From positions 62,001-126,000 of the forward strand of contig JADYYG010000043.1 of NCBI GenBank assembly GCA_020853755.1: a stretch of DNA of 64,000 nucleotides, given 5' to 3'. Made by a program: the position numbers and the translations under genes. Shown here piece after piece: positions 54,534 to 63,001 of this stretch (its first letter is position 1; each line of letters starts with the position of its first letter). The stretch comes from Dehalococcoidia bacterium. Its GTDB lineage: Bacteria > Chloroflexota > Dehalococcoidia > Tepidiformales > Tepidiformaceae. A model generated the notes under the pieces. It searched no databases and was not told the origin of the DNA. It saw only the letters and a list, made by a program, of their open reading frames with translations.

Positions 54534-56507
54534 ATGCCACTACCAGATCCGCAACTGGACGACCGCCGTTTTCAGGACATCGTGAACGAGGCCAAGGGCC
54601 TCATCCCCCGGTACTGCCCGGAGTGGACCGACCACAACGTCTCGGACCCGGGCGTCACCCTCATCGAGCTGTTCGCCTGGATGACGGACATGCTCCTGTT
54701 CCGGCTCAACCGTGTCCCGGAGAAGAACTACCTGCGGTTCATGGACCTCATCGGGATGGAACTGAAGGACGCTGTCCCGGCCAGGACATCGTTGAGCTTC
54801 CTGCTTTCAGCACCGCAACCGGGGCCCGTCACCATCGTGCGAGGGGCCGAAGTCTCCACCCTCGAGTCGGCCGACACACCTGCCATTACCTTCACCACCG
54901 ACCACGACCTGACGATCGTCCCGCCCACGCTGCGCCAGTGCCTCTTCTCGTCTGACGATGTGAACTTCAGCGATTACACGAGCCGCCTGACCCTCGACGG
55001 TGAGTTCTTCGACGCCTTCCAGCAGGTGCCGCTACCCGGCGACACGCTCCATTTCGGCTTCGTCGAAAACCTCAGCAACCACACGCTCAGCCTCCTCATC
55101 GACGCGAATGTCGAAGGGATCGGCGTTGACCCGCGAGACCCGCCGCTCGCCTGGGAAGCCTGGTGCGGAGATACCCGCGGCTGGGTTCGCTGCCACGTGG
55201 ACCGCGACGAGACGGGCGGCCTCAACACCGACGGCGCCGTCATCCTCAGCCTGCCTTCGAATATGGAAGCCCGAGTCCTCAGCCGGCTGCAATTGCACTG
55301 GCTGCGCCTCCGCGTCATCCAGCCGAGACCGCGCCAGCCAACCTATTCCCGGTCGCCTCGGATCAACACAATCGAGCCAACGTCGATCGGCGGCACCGCG
55401 CCTGGCACCCACTCGGCGATCGCGGGCAACGAACTCCTCGGCCGGACTACCGGCGTCCAGGGCGAATCGTTCACGGTCATCCACACCCCTGTGCTGCCGC
55501 GGACCGAAGACGAGTTCCTCGAGGTGTTCGAACCCGAGGCCGAGCACTGGGAACGTTGGACGGAGGTCAAAACCTTCCGCGACTCCGGGCCGGACGACAA
55601 CCACTACGTCTTCGACAGCGTGACCGGGACTATCAGCTTCGGTCCCACGATCCGCGAACCTGATGGGCTGGAGCACGTCCACGGGCGCACGCCGCCCCGG
55701 GGGTCCGCGCTGCGCATTGGCCGCTACCGGTACGGCGGGGGCACGCAGGGAAACGTCGGGGCTTCCACGCTGACGGTTCTCAAGTCGTCCATCCCCTACG
55801 TCGCCAGGGTTGTAAACCGAGTCGCCGCAGCTGGCGGCCTCGACCCTGAGTCGGTTGATGCGGCTCGCTTCCGGGCGCCGCTCGCCATCAAGACGCGCGA
55901 CCGGGCAATCACCGCCTCGGACTTCGAATTTCTCGCGCTTGAAGCGTCGCGCCGGGTTGCCCGCGCGCGCTGCATCCAGGTCCGCACCGATTCGACTGCG
56001 AGTTCCGTCCCGCCGGGAACGGTCGAACTGCTCATCGTGCCGCTCGTCCCGCCGGATCATCCGCGGACGATCGAATCGCTGCAGCCACCGCCGGAACTGC
56101 TCGAAGCTGTGCGCGAGTTCCTCGATGACCGGCGCATCCTCGGCACCCAGTTGGTTGTCGACGGGCCCGCTTACGTAGGGGTCAGCGTCGAAGCCCGCAT
56201 CCTCGTCGAGCGCCATCGCAACGGCGACGACGTGCGGGCCGCTGTCGCCGCCCGTATCCGCGAGTACCTCGATCCGTTGCTTGGCGGGCCGGATGGCACT
56301 GGCTGGCCATTCGGCCGGGACCTCTACCTTTCCGAGATGCAGTCGGTTGTCCAGAGCGTGCCGGGCGTCGAATACGCCCAGGACGTGACCCTCTACCAGG
56401 TCGACATCCAGACCGGTCAGTCGCGCGCAGCCGGCCAGAAAATCACGGTCGCCGACGACGTCCTCCTGTTGTCGTACGAACACGTGGTAACGGTCTCGAA
56501 CCGGTGA
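54534..56507 (+). CDS. Baseplate J-like wedge protein (Pvc11 type)
   Basis: The 657-aa protein matches the baseplate J / putative baseplate assembly family. It has the N-terminal RFQDIVNEAKGLIPRYCPEWTDHNVSDPGVTLIELFAWMTDMLLFRLN, then a central YRYGGGTQGNVGASTLTVL and the DFEFLALEASRRVARARCIQ region. A C-terminal segment ends in LYLSEMQSVVQSVPGVEYAQDV. It builds the wedge ring with gp25 and tail protein I. It overlaps the next gene by 4 nt. Confidence 0.96.
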   Translation: MPLPDPQLDDRRFQDIVNEAKGLIPRYCPEWTDHNVSDPGVTLIELFAWMTDMLLFRLNRVPEKNYLRFMDLIGMELKDAVPARTSLSFLLSAPQPGPVTIVRGAEVSTLESADTPAITFTTDHDLTIVPPTLRQCLFSSDDVNFSDYTSRLTLDGEFFDAFQQVPLPGDTLHFGFVENLSNHTLSLLIDANVEGIGVDPRDPPLAWEAWCGDTRGWVRCHVDRDETGGLNTDGAVILSLPSNMEARVLSRLQLHWLRLRVIQPRPRQPTYSRSPRINTIEPTSIGGTAPGTHSAIAGNELLGRTTGVQGESFTVIHTPVLPRTEDEFLEVFEPEAEHWERWTEVKTFRDSGPDDNHYVFDSVTGTISFGPTIREPDGLEHVHGRTPPRGSALRIGRYRYGGGTQGNVGASTLTVLKSSIPYVARVVNRVAAAGGLDPESVDAARFRAPLAIKTRDRAITASDFEFLALEASRRVARARCIQVRTDSTASSVPPGTVELLIVPLVPPDHPRTIESLQPPPELLEAVREFLDDRRILGTQLVVDGPAYVGVSVEARILVERHRNGDDVRAAVAARIREYLDPLLGGPDGTGWPFGRDLYLSEMQSVVQSVPGVEYAQDVTLYQVDIQTGQSRAAGQKITVADDVLLLSYEHVVTVSNR

Positions 56508-57127
56508 CGACGCCGACGACCGAGCCAGTCGGCGTGAGCGTCATCTCGCGCAACGGCGGGCCGCCGGCGCCGTCCGGCAACCGCGCCCTCGCGCAGGGGC
56601 ACTGGGAACCCGCCCCCCCGGGCGTCCCGACAACGCGCAGCACGTACCTCGATTACTTGCCGGGGCTCTACCAGGAAAGCGACTTCCTCGGCCGCTTCCT
56701 CCTGATCTTCGAACACATCCTTTCGCCCGTTGACCGGACGATCGGCAACGTGTCGCACTTCTTCGACCCGGACGTGACCCCTTCCGAGCTACTTCCGTGG
56801 CTGGCCTCGTGGCTCGGCGTTGTGCTCGATGCGCGCGTGCCGGAGGAGCGCCGGCGCGAACTCGTGCGTTCCGCGCCCGAACTCTACCGTTGGCGCGGCA
56901 CCAAACGCGGCCTGCGGGAATACCTGCGGCTCTACACGGGCATCGAACCGGATATCTCGGAGCCGGGCCTGAGCGACATTGCCTCGAACCGCAACCAGGC
57001 GTTCCGGTTCACCGTCCGGATGGCCATTCCCACCAGCTCGGGAATCGAGCGCAGCTATATCGAAAGCATCATCGACGCGGAGAAGCCAGCCTTCGCCGCC
57101 TGCACGCTCGAGATAACGAGCGCGTAG
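56504..57127 (+). CDS. Tail protein I-like baseplate protein (Pvc12 type)
   Basis: This 207-aa protein has the family core STYLDYLPGLYQESDFLGRFLLIFEHILSPVDRTI and LPWLASWLGVVLDARVPEERRRELV, followed by YRWRGTKRGLREYLRLYTGIEPDI. These define the P2 gpI / TIGR02242-type wedge protein. The N-terminus has a short disordered extension. It is the last plus-strand gene of the locus; no tail fibre gene follows. It converges with a third FHA gene. Confidence 0.93.
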   Translation: MTTPTTEPVGVSVISRNGGPPAPSGNRALAQGHWEPAPPGVPTTRSTYLDYLPGLYQESDFLGRFLLIFEHILSPVDRTIGNVSHFFDPDVTPSELLPWLASWLGVVLDARVPEERRRELVRSAPELYRWRGTKRGLREYLRLYTGIEPDISEPGLSDIASNRNQAFRFTVRMAIPTSSGIERSYIESIIDAEKPAFAACTLEITSA

Positions 57128-57156
57128 CACCTCGCCGAAAGACTAACTCCGGGAGT

Positions 57157-58602
57157 TCACGGTGCAGCCTGGATAAACGGCGTCGCGCCATCGGCGCTCT
57201 TCTCGGCCGCCCAGCCGGAGAGTCCGCTTGCGCTCTGAATCTGCCACCAGGTGAAACCGTCGGCGGTCGTTGGACCGCCCTTGATGGCAACCTTCTCACC
57301 CGAACAGAGCCGCCCGGAAATGTTGTCGCCGTTCCGTGTCGCCGTGGTTCGAACGGCGAGGCAGTTGGTGTTGGTGGGCACCGGGTCCGAGTTCACGATG
57401 ACCCCGTTACCGCCAACATGCAGGCCCGCCGGCGTCGCCGTCGCCGCAGGCGCGGTGGCTGAGACCGCAGCGGCCACCGTCGCCGTCGGCGATGGGCTGG
57501 CCTTCTTCGATCCGCTCCCGCCGAACAACTGGAGCGCGGCGAAACCGATCCCGCCAAGCACCAACAGCGCGAGGACCGCGAGGACCGGGATCTTATACGG
57601 CTCCAACGGTGGTTTGACGATCAGCTGGCCGCCGGTCGTTGCCGGTTGCTGGACCCCGGACTGGCGAGCTTCCACCCGGAAGGGCCGGTTCACGGTTGGG
57701 CCGAAGTTCTTCTTCGCCTTCGGCTTCGCGACGAGCGCGACACGCTTGTCGGCGCCCGGCGCGAGTTCGAACGATGATTCTTCGAAAGCGAACTCCATGT
57801 CGTTGGCGTCCGCAACGGCAGCCAGCGTGACGTTGGCCGCCACATTTCCGTTGTTGGAGACGGTGACGGCGAAATCCCGGGCAGCGCGGGCCGGCTCCAT
57901 GGTCACGCGGAAGCCTTCGAACGCGCGGACAGTCACCTTGCCGAGCGCGCGCACCTCGCGGCCGTGCACCTTCGAGGTCACCGCCACCGAGAACGGATAC
58001 TCCCCCGCGGCAGCGGTCGAGTCTTTCGGCGGCTGGATGACCACCGTGATTTCGTCGCGGGCGCCGGGGACGAGTGAGAGCGTCGGCCGGCTGACTTTCG
58101 CCCAGCCCGCGGGCAGGTCGACGATCGCAATCGTCAGTTCGTCCACAACATTGCCGCGGTTCTGGACGTTCACCGTCGCCGTAGTCGGCGACCCTGCCGA
58201 CACCGGCTGCGAAGGCGACGTAAGGGCGACGCCGATGGTCTGTTCGACTTCGTTCGAACCGGGGGCCGAGAGCGGCGACGGCGCGGCTGCATCGGCGGCA
58301 ATGAACCGCGCCTCGCAGTCGCCGAAGCGCATCGTCTGGCCGCTCTCGACGAGGTTCGGCTTGTTCGCATCGATCCGCTGGCTGCCGACGAACGTGCCGG
58401 TGCCGCTCCCCATGTCTTCGATCGTCATACGGCCGGATTCAATCACGAGCTGGGCATGGCGGCGCGAAACCGAAACGTGGTCGATGACCACCTGGTTCCC
58501 GTCGGCGCGGCCGATCATCACCGACGGCGCGGTGATCGGGTACTCGCGAATCTGACCGTCCGGGGTCGCCACCCGGAGCGTTCCGTAGTCCATGTGCGGC
58601 AT
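57157..58602 (-). CDS. FHA - membrane - SH3-like protein, third FHA paralogue flanking the eCIS
   Basis: The 481-aa protein has an N-terminal FHA domain (SRRH at 46-49; GTGTFVG), the same beta-sandwich tandem as the two upstream FHA proteins and one membrane helix (about 336-358). The extracellular tail is short: Pro/Thr/Ala linker and an SH3-like module (about 405-481; LAVRTTATRNGDNISGRLCSG, WWQIQSASGLSGWAAE). It lacks the C39 and Ig regions. It lies at the opposite flank and on the opposite strand of the contractile locus. Start could be either of two ATGs (residue 1 or 4). Confidence 0.85.
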   Translation of the reverse strand: MPHMDYGTLRVATPDGQIREYPITAPSVMIGRADGNQVVIDHVSVSRRHAQLVIESGRMTIEDMGSGTGTFVGSQRIDANKPNLVESGQTMRFGDCEARFIAADAAAPSPLSAPGSNEVEQTIGVALTSPSQPVSAGSPTTATVNVQNRGNVVDELTIAIVDLPAGWAKVSRPTLSLVPGARDEITVVIQPPKDSTAAAGEYPFSVAVTSKVHGREVRALGKVTVRAFEGFRVTMEPARAARDFAVTVSNNGNVAANVTLAAVADANDMEFAFEESSFELAPGADKRVALVAKPKAKKNFGPTVNRPFRVEARQSGVQQPATTGGQLIVKPPLEPYKIPVLAVLALLVLGGIGFAALQLFGGSGSKKASPSPTATVAAAVSATAPAATATPAGLHVGGNGVIVNSDPVPTNTNCLAVRTTATRNGDNISGRLCSGEKVAIKGGPTTADGFTWWQIQSASGLSGWAAEKSADGATPFIQAAP

Positions 58603-58669
58603 CTCACTTGCAGCCGGGAGCGTCGCGTCCCGCGTGCCTCGAAAGCATACGCAGGGAGCGATTCAGAGA

Positions 58670-59536
58670 CTAGAGAACGGGGTTCGGGAGGAGCGCCTCA
58701 AGCCCCCGCAACGGAGCGCCCGGCGGCGCCGCTTCCGGCCGCGCGCGAAGGAACCGCTCCTCGCCGTAGAACATCGCCCGCAGGTCCTCGGGGATGCGCG
58801 CCATCATGCTGCTTTCGCCGAACTGGCTGCGATGCATCGAGGCGGCTCTCCGTTTCTGGTCGATGAAGGCCGACACATCGACCATGTGCGTCAGAGGCGG
58901 ATCCGGCTGTTGGAGGGCCGCTTCAAAACGCGCCCGGCGGTCTGGCTCGATCGCTTCGGGCATCAGTCCCCGCCGTTCGAGTTCAAGCCACATGTTGGCG
59001 AATCGCTTCATCGTGAAGGCGCCCCAGTAGAGGTGGCCGCCCGCCCAGGCGGCGCCGGCCGCCGGGAACTGGGCCGGGTCCCCGGCGGCGTCGAAGGCGG
59101 CAACCATGTGCTTATGGACGGCGACGTGGTCCGGGTGGCCGTAGCCGCCAGTTGGGTCCCACGTGAAAACGGCGTGCGGGCGCACCTCGCGGATGATCGT
59201 CGCGAGCTGAGCCACGACCGCTTCCGCGGGCTGCTGGTGCAACGACCTGGGATCGTCGTTCTCGGGTGTCCCGGCCATCCCGCTGTCGCGGTACGGGAGC
59301 AAGCGCACATCGCCGAGGCCGATCTGGGCCATCGCGGCGCGGAGTTCGAGTTCGCGCACGTAGCCAAGCGTTTCCGGCGTCGCGAGGGCAGGGTCGCTGA
59401 TTTCGCCAACCTCGCCACGGGTGGCACAGACGAGGGTGACCTTTGCCCCACGGGAAACAAAAGAGGCGAGCGTACCAGTTACCTGGCCCTCGTCATCGGG
59501 ATGACCATAGGCGGCGAGAATGCGGACGTTGTTCAT
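58670..59536 (-). CDS. PIG-L family N-deacetylase
   Basis: The 288-aa protein has the metal motif GHPDDE near its N-terminus (His12, Asp15) and the distal GYGHPDHVAVHKH histidine of the PIG-L/LmbE/MshB family. These zinc enzymes remove acetyl groups from N-acetylglucosamine conjugates such as mycothiol or bacillithiol precursors. The substrate cannot be told here. The start is 6 nt after TAGGAT with no proper ribosome site. Confidence 0.9.
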   Translation of the reverse strand: MNNVRILAAYGHPDDEGQVTGTLASFVSRGAKVTLVCATRGEVGEISDPALATPETLGYVRELELRAAMAQIGLGDVRLLPYRDSGMAGTPENDDPRSLHQQPAEAVVAQLATIIREVRPHAVFTWDPTGGYGHPDHVAVHKHMVAAFDAAGDPAQFPAAGAAWAGGHLYWGAFTMKRFANMWLELERRGLMPEAIEPDRRARFEAALQQPDPPLTHMVDVSAFIDQKRRAASMHRSQFGESSMMARIPEDLRAMFYGEERFLRARPEAAPPGAPLRGLEALLPNPVL

Positions 59537-59542
59537 CCCTTT

Positions 59543-59548
59543 ATCCTA
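59543..59548 (-). promoter_or_regulatory. TAGGAT box 6 nt before the PIG-L deacetylase start
   Basis: On the minus strand TAGGAT is followed by AAAGGG and ATG. The purine run abuts the start codon too closely to act as a Shine-Dalgarno. It fits the leaderless pattern. Confidence 0.4.
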
Positions 59549-59611
59549 ACGGCCGCGGGGAGTGCGAAGCGCCCCCAGAACGGCTAGCCTTGGCCGTGCA
59601 GGAGGTCCCTC

Positions 59612-60409
59612 ATGCACTTCAACGACATCCTCTATTCGCTCGACCACGGCGTCGCCCGCATCACCCTCAATAAGCCCGAGAAGCTCAACGCGCTGTCCTG
59701 GGGTTCGTGGGCCGAAATCGAACACGCCATCGCCGCAGCCGACGACGACGACGACGTGAAGGCGGTGCTCATCACGGGAGCGGGCCGCGGATTCTGCGCC
59801 GGGACTGACTTGACCACCGGCACTCGCGAGTCAGACTGGCCGGAGCGGCCGCTCGCCGGGCGGCCCGGACTGATGCGCTCCCGCTACCTTGGCACCGCCC
59901 AGGTCTATCACTGCCGGAAGCCCACCATCGCTGCGGTGAACGGGGCGAGCGTCGGGGCAGGATTCTCGCTGGCCATGGCCTGCGACATCCGCATCGCCTC
60001 GGAAGCGGCGCGTTTCAGCGCGATCTTCGTCAAGCGCGCGATCGTCGCGGATACCGGCTGCACCTGGTTCCTGCCCCGGCTCGTCGGCGTCGAAAATGCG
60101 CTCAAGCTGATGTACACGGGCCGCATCATCGACGCGGCGGAAGCGTTGCGCATCGGTCTTGTGAGTGAAGTCGTCCCGGCCGATGAACTCGATGCGCGTG
60201 CCAGCGAGCTCGCCCACGAGATCGCCTCGGGGCCATCGATCGCCATCGAACTGATGAAACGCCTCACCCAGGAGAGCATGTCGCGCGGTCTCGATGAGCA
60301 GATCGAACTCGAGCAGTTCCTGCAGGGCTACACGCACGCCACCGAAGACGCCGCCGAGGGTCGCCAATCGTTCCTCGAAAAGCGCGAGCCGGTGTTCAAA
60401 GGGCGCTGA
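59612..60409 (+). CDS. Enoyl-CoA hydratase/isomerase family protein (PaaG-like)
   Basis: This 265-aa crotonase-fold protein has VRITLNKPEKLNALSW-like opening, the oxyanion loop GRGFCAGTDL and the second oxyanion region NGASVGAGFSLAMACDIRIAS. The catalytic region reads VKRAIVADTGCTWFLPRLVG. It has an Asp where hydratases have the second Glu, as in PaaG-type isomerases. It probably isomerises or hydrates an acyl-CoA. An AGGAGG lies 6 nt before ATG. Confidence 0.88.
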   Translation: MHFNDILYSLDHGVARITLNKPEKLNALSWGSWAEIEHAIAAADDDDDVKAVLITGAGRGFCAGTDLTTGTRESDWPERPLAGRPGLMRSRYLGTAQVYHCRKPTIAAVNGASVGAGFSLAMACDIRIASEAARFSAIFVKRAIVADTGCTWFLPRLVGVENALKLMYTGRIIDAAEALRIGLVSEVVPADELDARASELAHEIASGPSIAIELMKRLTQESMSRGLDEQIELEQFLQGYTHATEDAAEGRQSFLEKREPVFKGR

Positions 60410-60459
60410 GCCTTCCGCGGCTGACGGCCAACTCGGTGCGTGGGAGAATGCGCCTCCAC

Positions 60460-60476
60460 GGCCCCGCACCGGGGCC
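60460..60476 (+). other. 7-bp hairpin between the hydratase and oxidoreductase genes
   Basis: GGCCCCG / CGGGGCC form a perfect stem with a 3-nt loop, about 21 nt upstream of the oxidoreductase start. No T-run follows, so a terminator role is doubtful; it could lie in the leader. Confidence 0.4.
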
Positions 60477-60497
60477 AGCAAGCACGAAGGACAGCCC

Positions 60498-61676
60498 ATG
60501 CCAAGGCTTCGATTCGGCGCGTTCCTTGCGCCCCACCACCCCATCGGCGAACACCCGACCCTCCAGATCCGGCGCGACATCGAGCTCGTCGAACACCTCG
60601 ACCGGCTCGGCTACGACGAGTTCTGGTGCGGCGAACACCACTCAGGCGGCTGGGAAACCATCGCCTCGCCGGAGATGTTCCTTGCGGCAGCCGGCGAGCG
60701 AACAAGCCGGATCATGCTTGGAACCGGTGTCGTTTCGCTGCCGTACCACCACCCGTTCAACGTCGCCCAGCGAATCGTCCAGCTCGACCACCTGACCCGC
60801 GGACGGGCGATGCTCGGCGTCGGGCCCGGAGCGCTTCCATCCGACGCCCGGACGCTCGGCATCGACCCGGCGGTGCAACGGAACCGGATGGACGAGTCGC
60901 TCGGCGTCATCATCCGCCTCCTTCGCGAGGACCGGCCGTTCTCGTACCACAGCGAGTGGTTTGACCTGGTCGACGCCCAACTCCAGATCAAGCCGCTGCA
61001 AGAAGAGATGTCGATCGTCTGCGCCTCCACGATCAGCCCGGCGGGGATGAAGGCTGCGGGTAAGTACGGTGTGGGCGTCATCTCCCTCGCGAGCACCAGT
61101 TCCGAAGGGCTGGCCGCGCTGTCCACCCAGTGGAGCTTCGGCGAAACCTACGCCGCCGAGCACGGCAACGTCATGGACCGCTCGAAGTGGCGCATCAACG
61201 CGAACTGGCACGTTGCCCCAACGCGGGAGCAGGCCATCGAAGAGATCGCGGACGGCCTCCAGCGCTGGCAGAACGAATACAACATCCACATCCTCGGCCG
61301 CCAGGGCGCCGAGCCGTTCACTGACGCCCGCGCCGCGGCCACGCGCATGGCCAACGCCGACGGTTCGCTCATCGGCAGCCCGGAGGACGTCCTCACCGGT
61401 ATCAAGCGGCTCCAGGAACTCTCCGGCGGATTCGGCACGCTCATCGGGTTCGCCCACGACTGGGCATCGCGAGAGGCGCAGTACCGCAGCTACGAGATGA
61501 TGGCCCGGTACGTCATTCCTCGCGCCCAGGGCCTTCTCGAACCGGTTCAGCGCTCCGCTGACTTCGTGCACGAACACAATCGCGAGTTAATGGAGCAGGC
61601 AGGCCAGGCAGTACTCAGCGCCATCCGGCAGCACAACGCCACCCACCCGCGCGAAGGTTCGCCGTCCGGCGGCTAA
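60498..61676 (+). CDS. Luciferase-like (LLM class) flavin-dependent oxidoreductase
   Basis: The 392-aa protein is a TIM-barrel bacterial-luciferase-like enzyme: LRFGAFLAPHHPIGEHPTLQ, YDEFWCGEHHSGGWE, GTGVVSLPYHHPFNVAQRIVQLD and RGRAMLGVGPGALPSDA. It uses reduced flavin, often for monooxygenation of terpenes or alkanes (limonene-monooxygenase-like). The physiological substrate is unknown. I chose ATG 60498 because AAGGA precedes it and the family N-terminus starts there. The upstream hydratase on the same strand suggests a shared catabolic role. Confidence 0.9.
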   Translation: MPRLRFGAFLAPHHPIGEHPTLQIRRDIELVEHLDRLGYDEFWCGEHHSGGWETIASPEMFLAAAGERTSRIMLGTGVVSLPYHHPFNVAQRIVQLDHLTRGRAMLGVGPGALPSDARTLGIDPAVQRNRMDESLGVIIRLLREDRPFSYHSEWFDLVDAQLQIKPLQEEMSIVCASTISPAGMKAAGKYGVGVISLASTSSEGLAALSTQWSFGETYAAEHGNVMDRSKWRINANWHVAPTREQAIEEIADGLQRWQNEYNIHILGRQGAEPFTDARAAATRMANADGSLIGSPEDVLTGIKRLQELSGGFGTLIGFAHDWASREAQYRSYEMMARYVIPRAQGLLEPVQRSADFVHEHNRELMEQAGQAVLSAIRQHNATHPREGSPSGG

Positions 61677-61750
61677 CGGGCCTTCTACTTCCACCAGGCT
61701 GTCACGCAGGCGCACTTGTTATGCAGTGCAGCGGGCGCGACGATGACGGC

Positions 61751-61930
61751 ATGAATCTCCTCAGCGCACTGGCGCCGACCACCGTCCCCGTCGACCCGGT
61801 CGAAGGCATTCAGGGCCGCATCGCATTCACCGCGGCCGCGAAGGCCGTCCGGGTGCAGTCCGAAATGGAGAAAGAGGCGCTTCCGCCGCTCGACCCGCGC
61901 GTTGGCCGAAGGCTCGACGCCCGCGCCTGA
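61751..61930 (+). CDS. Small hypothetical protein
   Basis: This frame would encode 59 aa from ATG 61751, or slightly more from an upstream start. Third codon positions are strongly G/C, as in the neighbouring genes, which supports coding. The sequence (PVDPVEGIQGRIAFTAAAKA, then a charged stretch) matches nothing I recognise and has no membrane segment. No clear ribosome site is present. Confidence 0.45.
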   Translation: MNLLSALAPTTVPVDPVEGIQGRIAFTAAAKAVRVQSEMEKEALPPLDPRVGRRLDARA

Positions 61931-61984
61931 ATGTGCGCTTCATTGCGGACGGTGAACTGAGCGTCTGCTACGCTCGGAGCGGCC

Positions 61985-62527
61985 ATGGTGAGCGTTTCCG
62001 CCAACGTCACTCTTCGCATTCTTCCGGTTCATGAGGCCGATACGGCTGCTGCAGCCGACCTCGTCAATCGCGCGTTCGATCGCTATGCGGCGTTTGTCAC
62101 GGGTCCGCGCACGTCACACGAGGGATACCTCGACGAGGCCAGCGACAGGAGCCGGATCCTGGCCGTGGAAGAGCACGGGACTCTGATCGCCACCGCGATG
62201 ATCTCGCCTGCGGATGACCACATGGAGCAAGGCGACGATGGGTTCGGAGAGCGGCACCCGTGGCAGGGCGCACTCTACTTCGGCCTCGCAGGGGTCAGCC
62301 CGGAGCAGATGGGCGGGGGCCTTGGCCGGATGCTGGTGGCGAAAGCGGAGTCCATCGCTCGCGAGGAAGGGTTCCCCGCGGTGGCGCTGGGCACGGTCCG
62401 CGAGTACGGCCTCGTCGAGTACTACGAACGGCAGGGATACCGCGTCATCAGGGAACGGGAGTACCCCGCGGGCCACTGGGAGTTCCTCGCACCGCATCAC
62501 TACTGCGAAATGGTGAAACCGGTTTGA
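61985..62527 (+). CDS. GNAT-family N-acetyltransferase
   Basis: The 180-aa protein has an N-terminal LRILPVHEADTAAAADLVNRAF, a central FGLAGVSPEQMGGGLGRMLVAKAES acetyl-CoA-binding loop (motif A) and EYYERQGYRV (motif B). It acetylates an unknown amine. A GGAG lies 5 nt before ATG. It overlaps the next GNAT gene by 4 nt (TTGA). Confidence 0.85.
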   Translation: MVSVSANVTLRILPVHEADTAAAADLVNRAFDRYAAFVTGPRTSHEGYLDEASDRSRILAVEEHGTLIATAMISPADDHMEQGDDGFGERHPWQGALYFGLAGVSPEQMGGGLGRMLVAKAESIAREEGFPAVALGTVREYGLVEYYERQGYRVIREREYPAGHWEFLAPHHYCEMVKPV

Positions 62528-63000
62528 CATTCGAAATCGTCCCTGCGACTGCTGCTGACGCAGCGGCTATCACCGCGGTGGTCAACGAAGCCTACCGCGT
62601 CGAGGACTTCTTCAAAGTAGGCGACCGCACGAACGAAGCCGAGATTGCTGCGATGCTCTCCGAAGAGACGTTCCTCATCACGAGTGCGGCTGATGGCTCC
62701 GTCATCGGGTCGGTTCGGGTCTCCGTTTCCGGTGGCCGGGGCCACTTCGGCATGCTTTCGGTCGCCCCGGCGACGCAGGGAACCGGCCTCGGCAGGGCGC
62801 TGGTCGAGGCCGCAGAACGGTTCGCCCGTGACCACGGCTGCACGGTGATGGACCTCGAAGTCGCCAGCCCGCGCAGCGAATTGCCCGATTTCTACCGCAA
62901 GTTCGGATACGAAGTCACGGCCCGCGCGGATTGGCCGGAGCATGTGCTCCACGAACTCAAGTCGCCGGCCCACTTCATCGTTATGTCCAAGCCGCTCTAG
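62524..63000 (+). CDS. GNAT-family N-acetyltransferase, coupled to the preceding one
   Basis: This 158-aa protein has LSVAPATQGTGLGRALVEAAERFA (motif A) and PDFYRKFGYEV (motif B). The N-terminus (TFEIVPATAADAAAITAVVNEAY) resembles that of its neighbour, so the pair could derive from a duplication. The start is taken as TTG 62524, which overlaps the stop of the previous gene. A longer frame upstream has no GNAT content. Confidence 0.8.
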   Translation: MTFEIVPATAADAAAITAVVNEAYRVEDFFKVGDRTNEAEIAAMLSEETFLITSAADGSVIGSVRVSVSGGRGHFGMLSVAPATQGTGLGRALVEAAERFARDHGCTVMDLEVASPRSELPDFYRKFGYEVTARADWPEHVLHELKSPAHFIVMSKPL

Positions 63001-63001
63001 C

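Noticed and set aside
57128-57156. AACTC / GAGTT hairpin between tail protein I and the third FHA gene
   Set aside because: A 5-bp stem without a T-run is too weak for a bidirectional terminator call.
57157-58602. The third FHA gene considered as a tail fibre for the eCIS
   Set aside because: It has a cytoplasmic FHA domain and a membrane helix and is on the opposite strand, so it is not a fibre.
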